Assembly: GCF_000750955.1 (NCBI RefSeq) | Contig: NZ_CCEJ010000009.1 | Location: 163,936-227,935, forward strand | Length of the DNA stretch: 64,000 nt | Direction: 5' to 3' | Source of the DNA: Criblamydia sequanensis CRIB-18 | Lineage (GTDB): Bacteria > Chlamydiota > Chlamydiia > Chlamydiales > Criblamydiaceae | Shown: piece after piece, positions 36,734 through 45,071 of the stretch | How the letters are laid out: each line of letters opens with the position of its first letter | Position numbering within the stretch: position 1 is the first letter of the stretch | The notes under the pieces: generated by a model | The model's input: the letters and a program-made list of their open reading frames with translations, nothing else | Told to the model about the DNA's origin: nothing | Databases searched by the model: none | Program-made: the position numbers and the translations under genes

Positions 36734-36769
36734 AAAAAAACCCCGAGTTAATAATATACCCGAGGTTTT
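36734..36769 (-). terminator. Intrinsic terminator of F-box gene 2, duplicate of the one at 35849
   Basis: On the minus strand AAAACCTCGGGT pairs with ACTCGGGGTTTT (one G-U at two positions) around an AT loop, followed by T residues. Nearly the same sequence as the terminator of the neighbouring paralogue. Confidence 0.75.
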
Positions 36770-36789
36770 GAAATTCTTTAGTTATCAAA

Positions 36790-37509
36790 TTATTTATTGA
36801 TTGAATGAAGTCTTTCGGTGCCAACTCTAAGAACATTACTTGTTTTAAACTCTTCTGTTGCTACTTCAACAATAACATTTCTAAAATCAACGAAATTTTG
36901 ATCAGGCCTTTTATTAGCAAGAGCCAAAGCATAAGCGCCTTCATAAATTGGGAAAGCTAGTGAAGCCATAGCTTCTGCGACTTTTTTGGCAAACCCATTT
37001 TCCGGCATCTTAACTATTTTTACAGATTGGTCAAAACGATAAAATCCTTTTGACCAGTCGATGGTTAAAGTAGAATGGTCATTTGTTGGAACAAAATCCT
37101 TTGATTGTTTAAAATTGCCTTCTTCATCTTTAACAAACATGATCTCATCCGCGCCGGACAGAGCCACCAAGTTTCCTTCTTTATCTAAAATGAAATTAGT
37201 CCTGTGGTAGGGATCCATAGCACTTTTCATGCCAAAAAGCTTAAAAATATGAGGACGCATCATTTCAAAATTTTGTAGGGCCAAACTTCTTACTTTCTTA
37301 AATTCTGGATCGACTATTTGACGAGAAGTTTTAGAAACCAATCTTGTTTGATTTAATTCCGAAAAAGAGCCCTCATTAAAAATCATTGTTATGATTTCTT
37401 TCGGTAAGGCATTTAGACTTCCCATATTTCGAGAAAGTTGTTGATCTAATGGAAGAGCCGTTAATGCGAAGTAGGCTTCTTGCGGAGAATCAAAAGCTGA
37501 AGCTTGCAT
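36790..37509 (-). CDS. F-box protein, putative secreted effector (copy 2)
   Basis: 239 residues, paralogous to the adjacent gene over its full length. The F-box lies at about residues 32-76 (LNALPKEIITMIFNEGSFSE, then LNQTRLVSKTSRQIV). The C-terminal domain shares KMPENGFAKKVAEAM and a late FVDFRNV segment with copy 1. Both copies start MQAS, and the Skp1-facing positions are better kept than the rest, which points to selection on host Skp1 binding. Gene plus terminator appear to have been duplicated as a unit. Confidence 0.75.
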   Translation of the reverse strand: MQASAFDSPQEAYFALTALPLDQQLSRNMGSLNALPKEIITMIFNEGSFSELNQTRLVSKTSRQIVDPEFKKVRSLALQNFEMMRPHIFKLFGMKSAMDPYHRTNFILDKEGNLVALSGADEIMFVKDEEGNFKQSKDFVPTNDHSTLTIDWSKGFYRFDQSVKIVKMPENGFAKKVAEAMASLAFPIYEGAYALALANKRPDQNFVDFRNVIVEVATEEFKTSNVLRVGTERLHSINK

Positions 37510-37635
37510 AAGTTGATAACCTCTTATTATGATAAATATAATTTATTAAATTAAAATTTTACCATAGTTTATGATTTAATATCAATTTAATAATTATTTT
37601 AAAATAAAAGGGCAAAAAAGAGAAATTAGCTAATA

Positions 37636-38649
37636 CTAAATCTCTTTTTTTATAATTTCTCGGATTTCATAAACAAGAGCCTCTAATCCTTCCCCTGTAA
37701 CTGCAGAAATGACAAGAAATTTTTCTTCTCTATCCGGATAGGCCTTGGAGAATTCTTTTACAAAGTCTCTGATATTCTCAACGGATTCGTCAGTATCGCA
37801 CTTATTTAAAACAATCAGAGCGGGTCTTTTGGAAAGATCTTCATTATAAGAAGAGAGTTCGTTTTGTAAAACCTGGTAGTCGGCAAAAGGGGTTCGTCCA
37901 TCAATACCTGAGGCGTCTAGCAGGATAATGAGAAGTTTTGTTCGTTCAATGTGTCTTAAAAACTCGATGCCAAGACCCCGGTTTTCATGAGCGCCTTCAA
38001 TAATTCCTGGAATATCCGCAAGATAAATCCGTGAATTATCTTCGAGTGTGATAAAGCCGATATTTGGTTTTAAAGTGGTAAAAGGATAAGGCGCCGTTTT
38101 AACACGAATATGAGCAAGAGAGGACATAAGAGTAGATTTGCCGGCATTTGGAAAACCGACTAAGCCGACATCGGCAATTAATTTAAGCTCGAATTCGACC
38201 TTTCTAATGCTGCCTTTTTTACCCGGAGTCGCGTAGTTTGGAGCGCGGTTTGTCGGTGTTCTAAAAAAGAAGTTGCCAAGCCCCCCTTTTCCCCCTCTGC
38301 AAAGTTCAAAACGTTCTTTATCGTGGGTTAGGTCCGCAATGATATCGCCTGTATCCGCGTCTTTAATTAAAGTTCCACATGGCACTTTTAAAACAAGATC
38401 CTTCCCTTTCTTACCTTGACGGTTGTTAGGTCCGCCTGAACCTCCGGATTCAGCTCTAATGATCCTTTTATGGCGGTAGGGATCAAGAGAAGGAATTTGA
38501 ACATCGGCTTCTATAAAAACAGAACCGCCTGGGCCCCCGTTGCCTCCCCAAGGTCCTCCTTTCGGAATGTATTTTTCGCGTCTCCAGGAGACAAGGCCAT
38601 TCCCTCCATTTCCTGCCGAAATTTCTAAGGTGACTCGATCGATGAACAT
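37636..38649 (-). CDS. obg: Obg-family GTPase (ObgE/CgtA)
   Basis: 337-residue ribosome-assembly and stress GTPase. The glycine-rich Obg fold fills residues 1-155 (ISAGNGGNGLVSWRREKYIP, GGPWGGNGGPGGSV), then the G domain has GFPNAGKST (G1), DIPG (G3), NKCD (G4) and SAV (G5). It lacks the long C-terminal domain of some Obg proteins, which is normal for the short bacterial form. It is third in the rplU-rpmA-obg cluster but a terminator lies upstream of it. Confidence 0.96.
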   Translation of the reverse strand: MFIDRVTLEISAGNGGNGLVSWRREKYIPKGGPWGGNGGPGGSVFIEADVQIPSLDPYRHKRIIRAESGGSGGPNNRQGKKGKDLVLKVPCGTLIKDADTGDIIADLTHDKERFELCRGGKGGLGNFFFRTPTNRAPNYATPGKKGSIRKVEFELKLIADVGLVGFPNAGKSTLMSSLAHIRVKTAPYPFTTLKPNIGFITLEDNSRIYLADIPGIIEGAHENRGLGIEFLRHIERTKLLIILLDASGIDGRTPFADYQVLQNELSSYNEDLSKRPALIVLNKCDTDESVENIRDFVKEFSKAYPDREEKFLVISAVTGEGLEALVYEIREIIKKEI

Positions 38650-38753
38650 ATGGGGCGCCAGTTTTTTAATTTTGAAAACGGTTTATTATAAATACCGTAA
38701 AGATTTTTTAAAAGGAGCTAATTACTTTATTACGGATAAACAAATTAGTTTGA

Positions 38754-38785
38754 ATAAAAAAAAAGCGAAGCTTGGGGCTTCGCTT
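38754..38785 (-). terminator. Intrinsic terminator between rpmA and obg
   Basis: AAGCGAAGC and GCTTCGCTT form a perfect nine-base stem with a five-base loop and are followed by ten T on the minus strand. It suggests that obg is transcribed mostly from its own promoter rather than with the two ribosomal genes. Confidence 0.88.
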
Positions 38786-38817
38786 AAGAGAATTAAACTT
38801 TCGAGAAGAGCTAGATT

Positions 38818-39069
38818 TTACATGCCAGCTTCGATGTAAACAACTGTCCTGTCGCTTTTTTGAAAAGTGACAATGCCGTCTACCAAAGCAAAAAGTGTAT
38901 CATCATTTCCGCGACCGACATTTCGGCCGGGATGCCACTTAGTTCCTCTTTGTCTAACTAAAATACTTCCGGCCTTAACGACTTCTCCGGAACCCACTTT
39001 GACGCCTAAACGTTTAGCTCTTGAATCGCGTCCGTTTCTTGTTGAGCCTTGACCTTTCTTGTGTGCCAT
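38818..39069 (-). CDS. rpmA: Ribosomal protein bL27
   Basis: 83 residues starting [16 protein letters not shown], which is the mature-like N-terminus that reaches the peptidyl-transferase centre. [19 protein letters not shown] is the family core. No N-terminal extension needing cleavage is present. It follows rplU by 14 bp. Confidence 0.98.
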   Translation of the reverse strand: MAHKKGQGSTRNGRDSRAKRLGVKVGSGEVVKAGSILVRQRGTKWHPGRNVGRGNDDTLFALVDGIVTFQKSDRTVVYIEAGM

Positions 39070-39083
39070 TGATGCCTCCTGCC

Positions 39084-39392
39084 TTACTTCGCTTTTCCAA
39101 TTTTCATGATCTTAACTTTGGAATAATGCTGACGGTGGCCAATAAGCTTGCGTTGACGCTTGCGTTTTTTGTATTTAGCGCTACGAATTTTTGGGCCGAC
39201 TGTTTCGCCAAGAATTTCGCCTGTAACGACAAATCCGCTTGGAGCTCCAAGTCTATGTTCTTTTCCGTCGAATGAAAAAAGTATGTCTGTAAAATCGATG
39301 TTTTTCTCTTGAGCATTTAAAAGCTCAACATGAATGACATCTCCCTCGGCAACTCTATATTGCTTGCTGCCGCTTTTGATGATAGCGTACAT
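39084..39392 (-). CDS. rplU: Ribosomal protein bL21
   Basis: 102 residues, [20 protein letters not shown] at the start and [20 protein letters not shown] near the end, both typical of bL21. First gene of the rplU-rpmA pair. Confidence 0.97.
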   Translation of the reverse strand: MYAIIKSGSKQYRVAEGDVIHVELLNAQEKNIDFTDILFSFDGKEHRLGAPSGFVVTGEILGETVGPKIRSAKYKKRKRQRKLIGHRQHYSKVKIMKIGKAK

Positions 39393-39876
39393 TTCTGTCT
39401 TCTCCTGAATCTCGAAAATCTAACGAATCCGTTAATTTATAGGAATTGCGGTTTAAAATCAACCCAAAAACAAAGAAACTTTCAAGAAGGTGAGCTTGAG
39501 CCTATCGGCTTTTTGATAAAATCTTATCGATAATTGTTATTATGGAGATTTCTTCATACCAAAATCAATAAAGATGATCATTAGGGAACATTTTTGTTCT
39601 ATGAAAAAGATTTAATAATATCTTTTTCAAAATAGCATTACCAACCTAAGAATTAATATCAAATTAGCAAACATTGTCTGCCTAAATAAAAAGTTATGAA
39701 TATATCGGATTCATACCTCAGCCTCTGATCACACTATAATCCAACGGAAAGCTTAGATTTTATCAATACACTAACCGGCATGACATTTTGCGTGAATCCC
39801 CTTCCTTTTTTTAAGTAAAACTTCTACTAAGGGCTTAAAAAAGTAAATTCACTATCATTATTTAGGGTCGGTTTTT
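39393..39876. other. 484-bp intergenic region, divergent promoters, no gene seen
   Basis: Separates the ribosomal pair (minus) from the EEP hydrolase (plus). It is AT-rich with an A/T-only hairpin (GAAAAAGAT ... ATCTTTTTC, 39603-39628) that is too weak for a terminator. I saw no RNA gene or coherent reading frame on either strand. Confidence 0.4.
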
Positions 39877-40737
39877 ATGCATAATATAATCGCCGCTGTG
39901 TCTATCGCTACCTATAATATTTTAGATCCCTTTTACGCCGTCTATTGGGCAGAACCTGCAGGGCTTAATGAAGAGGGGCTTGCCGCCTCAAGAGAAACGC
40001 TTCGAGCTTCAGCTCAAACGATGGACAAAGATTGGGAAACTTATAGTAATTGGAATCAAAGGCAGGAAACCGTGGCAAAAAACATTCAGTCAGCGGATAT
40101 CGTCTGTCTTCAGGAAGTTTCAGAAACAACCCTTGCTAACCTTCAAGAACTCACCAACTATCAATTAGCTGCAGTAAGCTATAGCCATATCCCCGGGCTT
40201 CCCTCCTTTGGCAACGCTATCCTTTATAACAAAGAGAAAGTGAATTTAGAAGAAGGCAGTGTTTTAACTTGTGAATCTCCGCCGGCAATTCGCGGTGCAG
40301 CGGTCGGCATTTTCAAAATTGGTACTAAACTAATTAAAGTAGCAAGCCTTCATTTATCAGGTTATTATTCGAAAGAGCCGGATCTTATAAAAAAGCAAGC
40401 CTCGAAAAAAAGGGGCTTTGATGAACTGCAAAATTTTAAGAGGCAAATAGAATCTCAAGTTCAGGGTTTAGACGGCATTGTCATTGCGGGCGATTTTAAT
40501 GAATCCAAGGATGAAGAGGAACAAGAATTATATAGGCCCGGGGTTTTGATGGAAGCAGGTTACCTTTGTGATAACTGCTTTAGTGCGACAGAACCTTTAA
40601 AAAACCGTAAAATAGACTGGCTTTTCTTTAAATCCCTAAAAGGGGAAGAGCCGGCTTTGACCCCCCTTGGATTAGAAGAATTAAAACAAGCCTCCGACCA
40701 CCACATGAGCGGCACAGGCCTTGAATGGAGAAATTAA
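39877..40737 (+). CDS. Endonuclease/exonuclease/phosphatase (EEP) family hydrolase
   Basis: 286-residue metal-dependent phosphoesterase fold. The active-site string is complete: ATYNIL, CLQEV (metal-binding Glu), a KVASLHLSGYY histidine, AGDFNES (Asp/Asn), IDWLFF and the C-terminal SDHHMSG with the general-base histidine. Length is that of the core fold. The family includes nucleases, sphingomyelinases and inositol phosphatases; substrate not predictable. No signal peptide is obvious. Confidence 0.82.
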   Translation: MHNIIAAVSIATYNILDPFYAVYWAEPAGLNEEGLAASRETLRASAQTMDKDWETYSNWNQRQETVAKNIQSADIVCLQEVSETTLANLQELTNYQLAAVSYSHIPGLPSFGNAILYNKEKVNLEEGSVLTCESPPAIRGAAVGIFKIGTKLIKVASLHLSGYYSKEPDLIKKQASKKRGFDELQNFKRQIESQVQGLDGIVIAGDFNESKDEEEQELYRPGVLMEAGYLCDNCFSATEPLKNRKIDWLFFKSLKGEEPALTPLGLEELKQASDHHMSGTGLEWRN

Positions 40738-40929
40738 AATTATTGCGAAGATAACGAGAGTATCGCCTCTGGCATAAAGATTTAAGAAAATTTGATACCT
40801 CATCTATTTAAGTCATCTTAAATTAGCCTAAGGTCTCTTATTAAAAAGGGACGTCATTTGGGAAAATCCATTTGAAAGATAAACCGCGTCTGCCTAAAAG
40901 AAGAGGGAACCCCGTTTTAAGGATAGAAC

Positions 40930-41886
40930 ATGGCCTCTCTCATCCAAGGTCTTCATCACATTACAGCGCTTGCAAAAGACCCTCAAAAAAATCTGGATTT
41001 TTATGCCGGGATCTTAGGGCTTAGATTAGTTAAAAAAACGGTCAATTTTGACGCTCCCGAAATTTATCACCTCTACTATGGTGATGAAAAAGGATCCCCG
41101 GGAACAATTATGACGTTTTTTCCCTACCCTGACATCCCGAAAGGACGGCAAGGGAAAGGACAGCTTACCACCACTTCTTTTTCTATCTCAGAAAAATCGA
41201 TCGACTACTGGATCAATCGTTTTGAGAAATGGAATGTCTCTTTTAGAAAACCCGTTTCCCGATTCGAGGAAATCGTTTTGTCTTTTGAAGATAACGAAGG
41301 GCTTTCTCTTGAGCTTGTGGCGGGTAAAGAGGATAAGCGAGAAGGCTTTACAAAGGGACCTCTTCCCAAAGAACATGCGCTAAAAGGTTTTTATGGCATT
41401 ACGCTTTCTCTTGAATGCATCAAGAAAACAGCAGCTCTACTGACCGAACAATTAGATTATCAATTAGTTCGGGAAGAAAAAAATCGCTTCCGCTATGCTT
41501 CTAAAATAAACGGCTCCGAGCAATTTGTGGATCTTCTTTTATCCCCGGACTCATTGAGAGGCCTTTCAGGTTATGGAACCGTTCACCATGTGGCGTTTGC
41601 TACAGAGAGCAATCAAACCGAGCAACAAGTGCAGTCAAAATTATCAAATGCCGGTTTTAATGTCACCCCCGTCATCGACCGTGAATATTTTCATTCTATT
41701 TATTTTAGAGAACCCGGAGGCGTCTTATTTGAAGTGGCGACTTATCCACCCGGATTCACAAGAGATGAATCTTTGGAAAACTTAGGGAGTGCTTTAAAAT
41801 TACCTCCTTGGGAAGAAGCCCATCGTAAAAGAATAGAAAAAGGTTTGCCAGAGCTTTCATTTGATAAGGATAGGTTTTTAGATTGA
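40930..41886 (+). CDS. VOC-family ring-cleaving dioxygenase, MhqO/MhqE-like
   Basis: 318 residues built from two vicinal-oxygen-chelate modules. Metal ligands appear as H in QGLHHITAL, H in VHHVAFAT and E in LFEVATYPPG. The N-terminus DFYAGILGLRLVKKTVNFD is highly typical of the MhqO/MhqE hydroquinone dioxygenase group of Bacillus. With the next gene, a MhqD-like hydrolase, it forms an mhqED-like pair for quinone or electrophile detoxification. Substrate inferred from the family. Confidence 0.82.
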   Translation: MASLIQGLHHITALAKDPQKNLDFYAGILGLRLVKKTVNFDAPEIYHLYYGDEKGSPGTIMTFFPYPDIPKGRQGKGQLTTTSFSISEKSIDYWINRFEKWNVSFRKPVSRFEEIVLSFEDNEGLSLELVAGKEDKREGFTKGPLPKEHALKGFYGITLSLECIKKTAALLTEQLDYQLVREEKNRFRYASKINGSEQFVDLLLSPDSLRGLSGYGTVHHVAFATESNQTEQQVQSKLSNAGFNVTPVIDREYFHSIYFREPGGVLFEVATYPPGFTRDESLENLGSALKLPPWEEAHRKRIEKGLPELSFDKDRFLD

Positions 41887-42494
41887 GCTTTACACTATAC
41901 CATCAAGGATCTTTAAAAACCGATTCTCAAGTACTTATTTTGCTCCATGGAAGAGGAGCTAAAGCCGAAAGCATGTTTAGTCTTGGAGAAAGGCTTGGTA
42001 ATGAAAAAAGCTATCTTGCGGCTATAAATGCGCCTAATAACACCTGGTACCCGCAAAGCTTTATGGTTGAGGAAAGCTTAAATCAACCTTTTCTTAGAAA
42101 TTCAATTGAATATGTGGCAAAAGTAATTGAAGATTTAGCTAAAATTGTCTCTTATGAAAGAATTTATATTATAGGTTTTTCGCAAGGCGCTTGTTTAGCT
42201 TTAGAAGTTGCAGCAAGACACGCTAAAAAATATGGCGGTGTAGTCGCTTTTTCAGGAGGGCTAATCGGAAACCCTTCCTCTGAAAAATATAAAGGCAACT
42301 TTGAAAAAACAAAGATTTTTATCGGCAATAGCGATAGAGACCCCTTTATTCCTTTAAACCGATCCGAAGAATCCAAAATTATTTTAGAAAGTATGGGAGC
42401 GGCTGTTACCTTAAACGTTTATGAGGGAATGGCTCACACGATAAATGAAGACGAAATCCGTTGGGTAAAGAAAAATATCCTTTTAACCTCTTAA
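41883..42494 (+). CDS. Serine hydrolase, MhqD-like carboxylesterase/phospholipase
   Basis: 203 residues, alpha/beta-hydrolase. LLHGRGAKAES (oxyanion loop), IGFSQGACLA with nucleophilic Ser, GNSDRDPFIP with the acid and GMAHTI with the histidine make a complete triad. The start is TTG overlapping the stop of the dioxygenase gene (TTGA), a classic translational coupling. It pairs with the dioxygenase as in Bacillus mhqED. Confidence 0.85.
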   Translation: MSFTLYHQGSLKTDSQVLILLHGRGAKAESMFSLGERLGNEKSYLAAINAPNNTWYPQSFMVEESLNQPFLRNSIEYVAKVIEDLAKIVSYERIYIIGFSQGACLALEVAARHAKKYGGVVAFSGGLIGNPSSEKYKGNFEKTKIFIGNSDRDPFIPLNRSEESKIILESMGAAVTLNVYEGMAHTINEDEIRWVKKNILLTS

Positions 42495-42504
42495 ACTTTG
42501 CAAA

Positions 42505-43488
42505 ATGAATATAATACTGCTTGAAACACCCTTGACGATTGAAGAAGTAGACACCCTTCTAAAAGAATTCCCTCATTTTCTCTTTCTTCACTTAAGTGAG
42601 GAAGGTACGAAAGCATTGGATAAAGAGCACTGGGATAGGATTGAAGTCTATTTTGGAGAAAATCTAAAAAGGGAAGAAGTTCTTCACGCTGATCAGTTAA
42701 GATGGATCCATTCGCCTATAAACGATGTGACATTGCTGCCGATGGATGAAATTAAAAAGAAAGGAAATATCCTTGTAAGCATTACTGACAACCCGAATGT
42801 AAGACAAGCCGGCGAATTTATCTTTGCAGCCCTTTTAGGCTTTGCGAAACATCTATTTCACTGGAGAGATCTGACAAAATTCCCTAATTTGATTTGGGAA
42901 AATAAATGGAGTGATACGATTTGGGATTTAAAAGATAAGACACTCATCCAAATCGGACTTGATTCTGTTGGCGATGAAGTGACAAGGCTTGCTAAAAATT
43001 TTGGCATGAAAGTTTATGGAATCGATCATAAAAGAACCTTTCATCCAAACTGCAAAAAAGTACTTCCCTATAAGGAGCTTCATTGCATACTTCCCCTTGC
43101 AAATTGTGTAGTTCTCTCTCTTCCTAAAGAGAATTCCTTTAATGATTTCTTTGGCGAAAAAGAATTCGAGCTCTTAAAAAATGACCTTATTTTCGTTTGC
43201 CGTGGTAATGTTAAGTCTGTTAATGAAAAAGCGCTTATAAACTTTATGAAAAAGGGGTTTATGAGAGGCCTTTTAATAGATGCGGATCCTTCCCACCCGC
43301 TATCTCAAAATTCCCCTCTTTTTAACTTTCCGGAAAGCATTATTACACCGCAAGTAGAGTATTTGCCCGAAACCCTTTCCCATAAAGGATTTCAAAATTT
43401 TCATTATAATTTAAGACAATACGTGCATGGGAATTTTAGCGACATGAGAGAGCTTATTTACCGTCCAAAGCTTCCTGAATATGTTTAA
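42505..43488 (+). CDS. 2-Hydroxyacid dehydrogenase-like protein with altered active site
   Basis: 327 residues of the D-isomer-specific 2-hydroxyacid dehydrogenase fold. The NAD loop is IQIGLDSVGDEVTRL, a variant of GxGxxG with Asp for the second glycine. The catalytic arginine is kept (FVCRGNVKS), but the catalytic Glu is Asp (DADPSHPL) and the catalytic His of the usual TPHxAG is Gln (ITPQVEY). It follows the MhqD-like gene by 10 bp, so it is probably in the same operon. It may be an inactive or repurposed dehydrogenase. Confidence 0.7.
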   Translation: MNIILLETPLTIEEVDTLLKEFPHFLFLHLSEEGTKALDKEHWDRIEVYFGENLKREEVLHADQLRWIHSPINDVTLLPMDEIKKKGNILVSITDNPNVRQAGEFIFAALLGFAKHLFHWRDLTKFPNLIWENKWSDTIWDLKDKTLIQIGLDSVGDEVTRLAKNFGMKVYGIDHKRTFHPNCKKVLPYKELHCILPLANCVVLSLPKENSFNDFFGEKEFELLKNDLIFVCRGNVKSVNEKALINFMKKGFMRGLLIDADPSHPLSQNSPLFNFPESIITPQVEYLPETLSHKGFQNFHYNLRQYVHGNFSDMRELIYRPKLPEYV

Positions 43489-43907
43489 ACCTTCTTAAGA
43501 TTCTTTCTTAAGAAGATTTTTGAATGGCCAAGCCAATAATCCTTAAGTTCTCCTATCCGCTTATAGCCTCGTTGCAAATAAAATGCCTCGGCTTGGAAGT
43601 CCCACGTATCAACCAATGAAAAGACACATCCCTTTTTAAGGGCTTCCTGCTCAACTGCCAGTAGCAATTGAGTGCCATACCCTTGCTTTTGAAGAGCTTC
43701 ATCAACAAAAAGCAAATCGATGTAGACTGATTCGCTCCCTAAAAAGGCTTGAACTCCGCCGTAAATTTTTCCTGACTCATTTTTCAAAAAAATAGAAAAG
43801 GGTTTATCTCGCTCCCCTACTATTTTCTCGTTGAATGCCAGCATCCCTTCTCTTAAAACGTCGTTATCAGCTTCTTTAGGCTCATAATCGACGACCACTT
43901 TGTACAT
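43485..43907 (-). CDS. GNAT-family N-acetyltransferase
   Basis: 140 residues; acetyl-CoA pyrophosphate loop is in LQKQGYGTQLL and YLQRGYKRIG is the late strand-helix. Substrate unknown. It overlaps the dehydrogenase-like gene stop by four bases, tail to tail. It is the first gene of a patch rich in acetyltransferases that ends at tRNA-Phe. Confidence 0.8.
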   Translation of the reverse strand: MYKVVVDYEPKEADNDVLREGMLAFNEKIVGERDKPFSIFLKNESGKIYGGVQAFLGSESVYIDLLFVDEALQKQGYGTQLLLAVEQEALKKGCVFSLVDTWDFQAEAFYLQRGYKRIGELKDYWLGHSKIFLRKNLKKV

Positions 43908-44119
43908 ATTCCCTCTCTAAAATATTCACTAACTTTCTTAGACTTTTCGCCAACAAAAGATTATAGGAGGTCCACGCCTTTGCATCCTTCAAAAAAAGAA
44001 TCAGTCAACAAAAAAAACTGCTGTCCCTGCTAAAATTTTGATTGCATTTCTGAAGTTTTCAAAGAAATGAGAAATGCGTAAACTGTCTTAAAAACATTAG
44101 ATCCCCTAAAGGACGTAAG

Positions 44120-44674
44120 ATGACAAGAGCCATTCTGATTCATGGTAATGGCAATAGTAAGCCGACAGACAATTGGCTGCCTTACCTCAAGAAAGAACTT
44201 GAAAAGTTAAATATAAAAGTAGACGCCCCGCAATTTCCGGATACGGAACTTGCAAGAAGTTCTTATTGGCTGCCCTTCCTTGAAAATGAACTAAAACCTG
44301 ATGAAAATACCATAATCGTAGGCCACTCCTCAGGTGCCATTGCTGCTATGCGCTATGCAGAAACTCATCGAATTTTAGGCTCAGCTCTAATTGGAACCTA
44401 TTATACCGATTTAGGGATAGAAGCTGAAAAATTGAGCGGTTACTTCGACTTGCCATGGAAATGGGAAAACATTAAGAAAAATCAAAAATGGATAATTCAA
44501 TTTGCAGGGGTTAATGATCCATGGATTCCTATTGAAGAAGCCCATGTTGTTAGAGATCAGCTGAAGACGGACTATTATGAGTCAAAAGATCAAGGCCACT
44601 TTGGAGGAGATTACTATAAAGAAACTTTTCCCGAGCTTTTAGAAGCTATTAAAAAGAAAATCGGGAAATTATAA
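44120..44674 (+). CDS. RBBP9/YdeN-like serine hydrolase
   Basis: 184 residues, small alpha/beta-hydrolase: ILIHGNGNSKPTDNW, VGHSSGAIAA (nucleophile), AGVNDPWIP (acid) and KDQGHFGGDYY (histidine). Matches the short RBBP9/YdeN group. Substrate unknown. Alone on its strand within the accessory patch. Confidence 0.8.
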   Translation: MTRAILIHGNGNSKPTDNWLPYLKKELEKLNIKVDAPQFPDTELARSSYWLPFLENELKPDENTIIVGHSSGAIAAMRYAETHRILGSALIGTYYTDLGIEAEKLSGYFDLPWKWENIKKNQKWIIQFAGVNDPWIPIEEAHVVRDQLKTDYYESKDQGHFGGDYYKETFPELLEAIKKKIGKL

Positions 44675-44734
44675 AGGGAGAGCTGGTGTTGATTTTAATC
44701 CATTTGCTAAGAGGCCATTGTTTTCCTGATTTCA

Positions 44735-45067
44735 AGGTACACCAAGACTAGACTCCTAGGCGATCTAGGTTTTCTACTTGATACTCTTTTTCAAGAATGT
44801 CGAGCAATAGCAGTATAATCCCATGTTGAGATCCTCTCTCCTGGCATTATAGGGATATCCCCTTTTATTCCGGACTCATTACCATCCAATTAAGCATTTA
44901 CCCCAGCCGATTTGATAAGCGATAAGATCGGTTATGCTTACTTGTCCTCCAGTTCCTTCTATTTGTTTTAGAATACGTGAAGAAACAGGAATTGAGGCTA
45001 TGAGATTTATCAATTTATCGTATTCCCTTTGGATTTCCGGACTTAAAGGAGCTTTTAAAATAGTTTG
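44735..45067 (-). pseudogene. Decayed ClbS/DfsB-like (four-helix bundle) gene
   Basis: No long frame exists here, yet the minus strand from 45067 encodes ILKAPLSPEIQREYDKLINL and then ITDLIAYQIGWGKCLIGW before a stop; the same frame continues ESGIKGDIPIMPGERIST and WDYTAIARHS to a second stop, and a shifted frame gives LEKEYQVENLDRLGV. The DLIAYQIGWGK..GW pattern resembles DinB-like ClbS/DfsB proteins. The start codon is missing and at least two stops and one frameshift interrupt it, so it is a clear pseudogene; the family name is tentative. Confidence 0.6.
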
Positions 45068-45071
45068 TTAT

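Noticed and set aside
39603..39628. A/T hairpin GAAAAAGAT ... ATCTTTTTC as a terminator
   Set aside because: No G-C pairs in the stem core and no T run afterwards; its stability would be too low.
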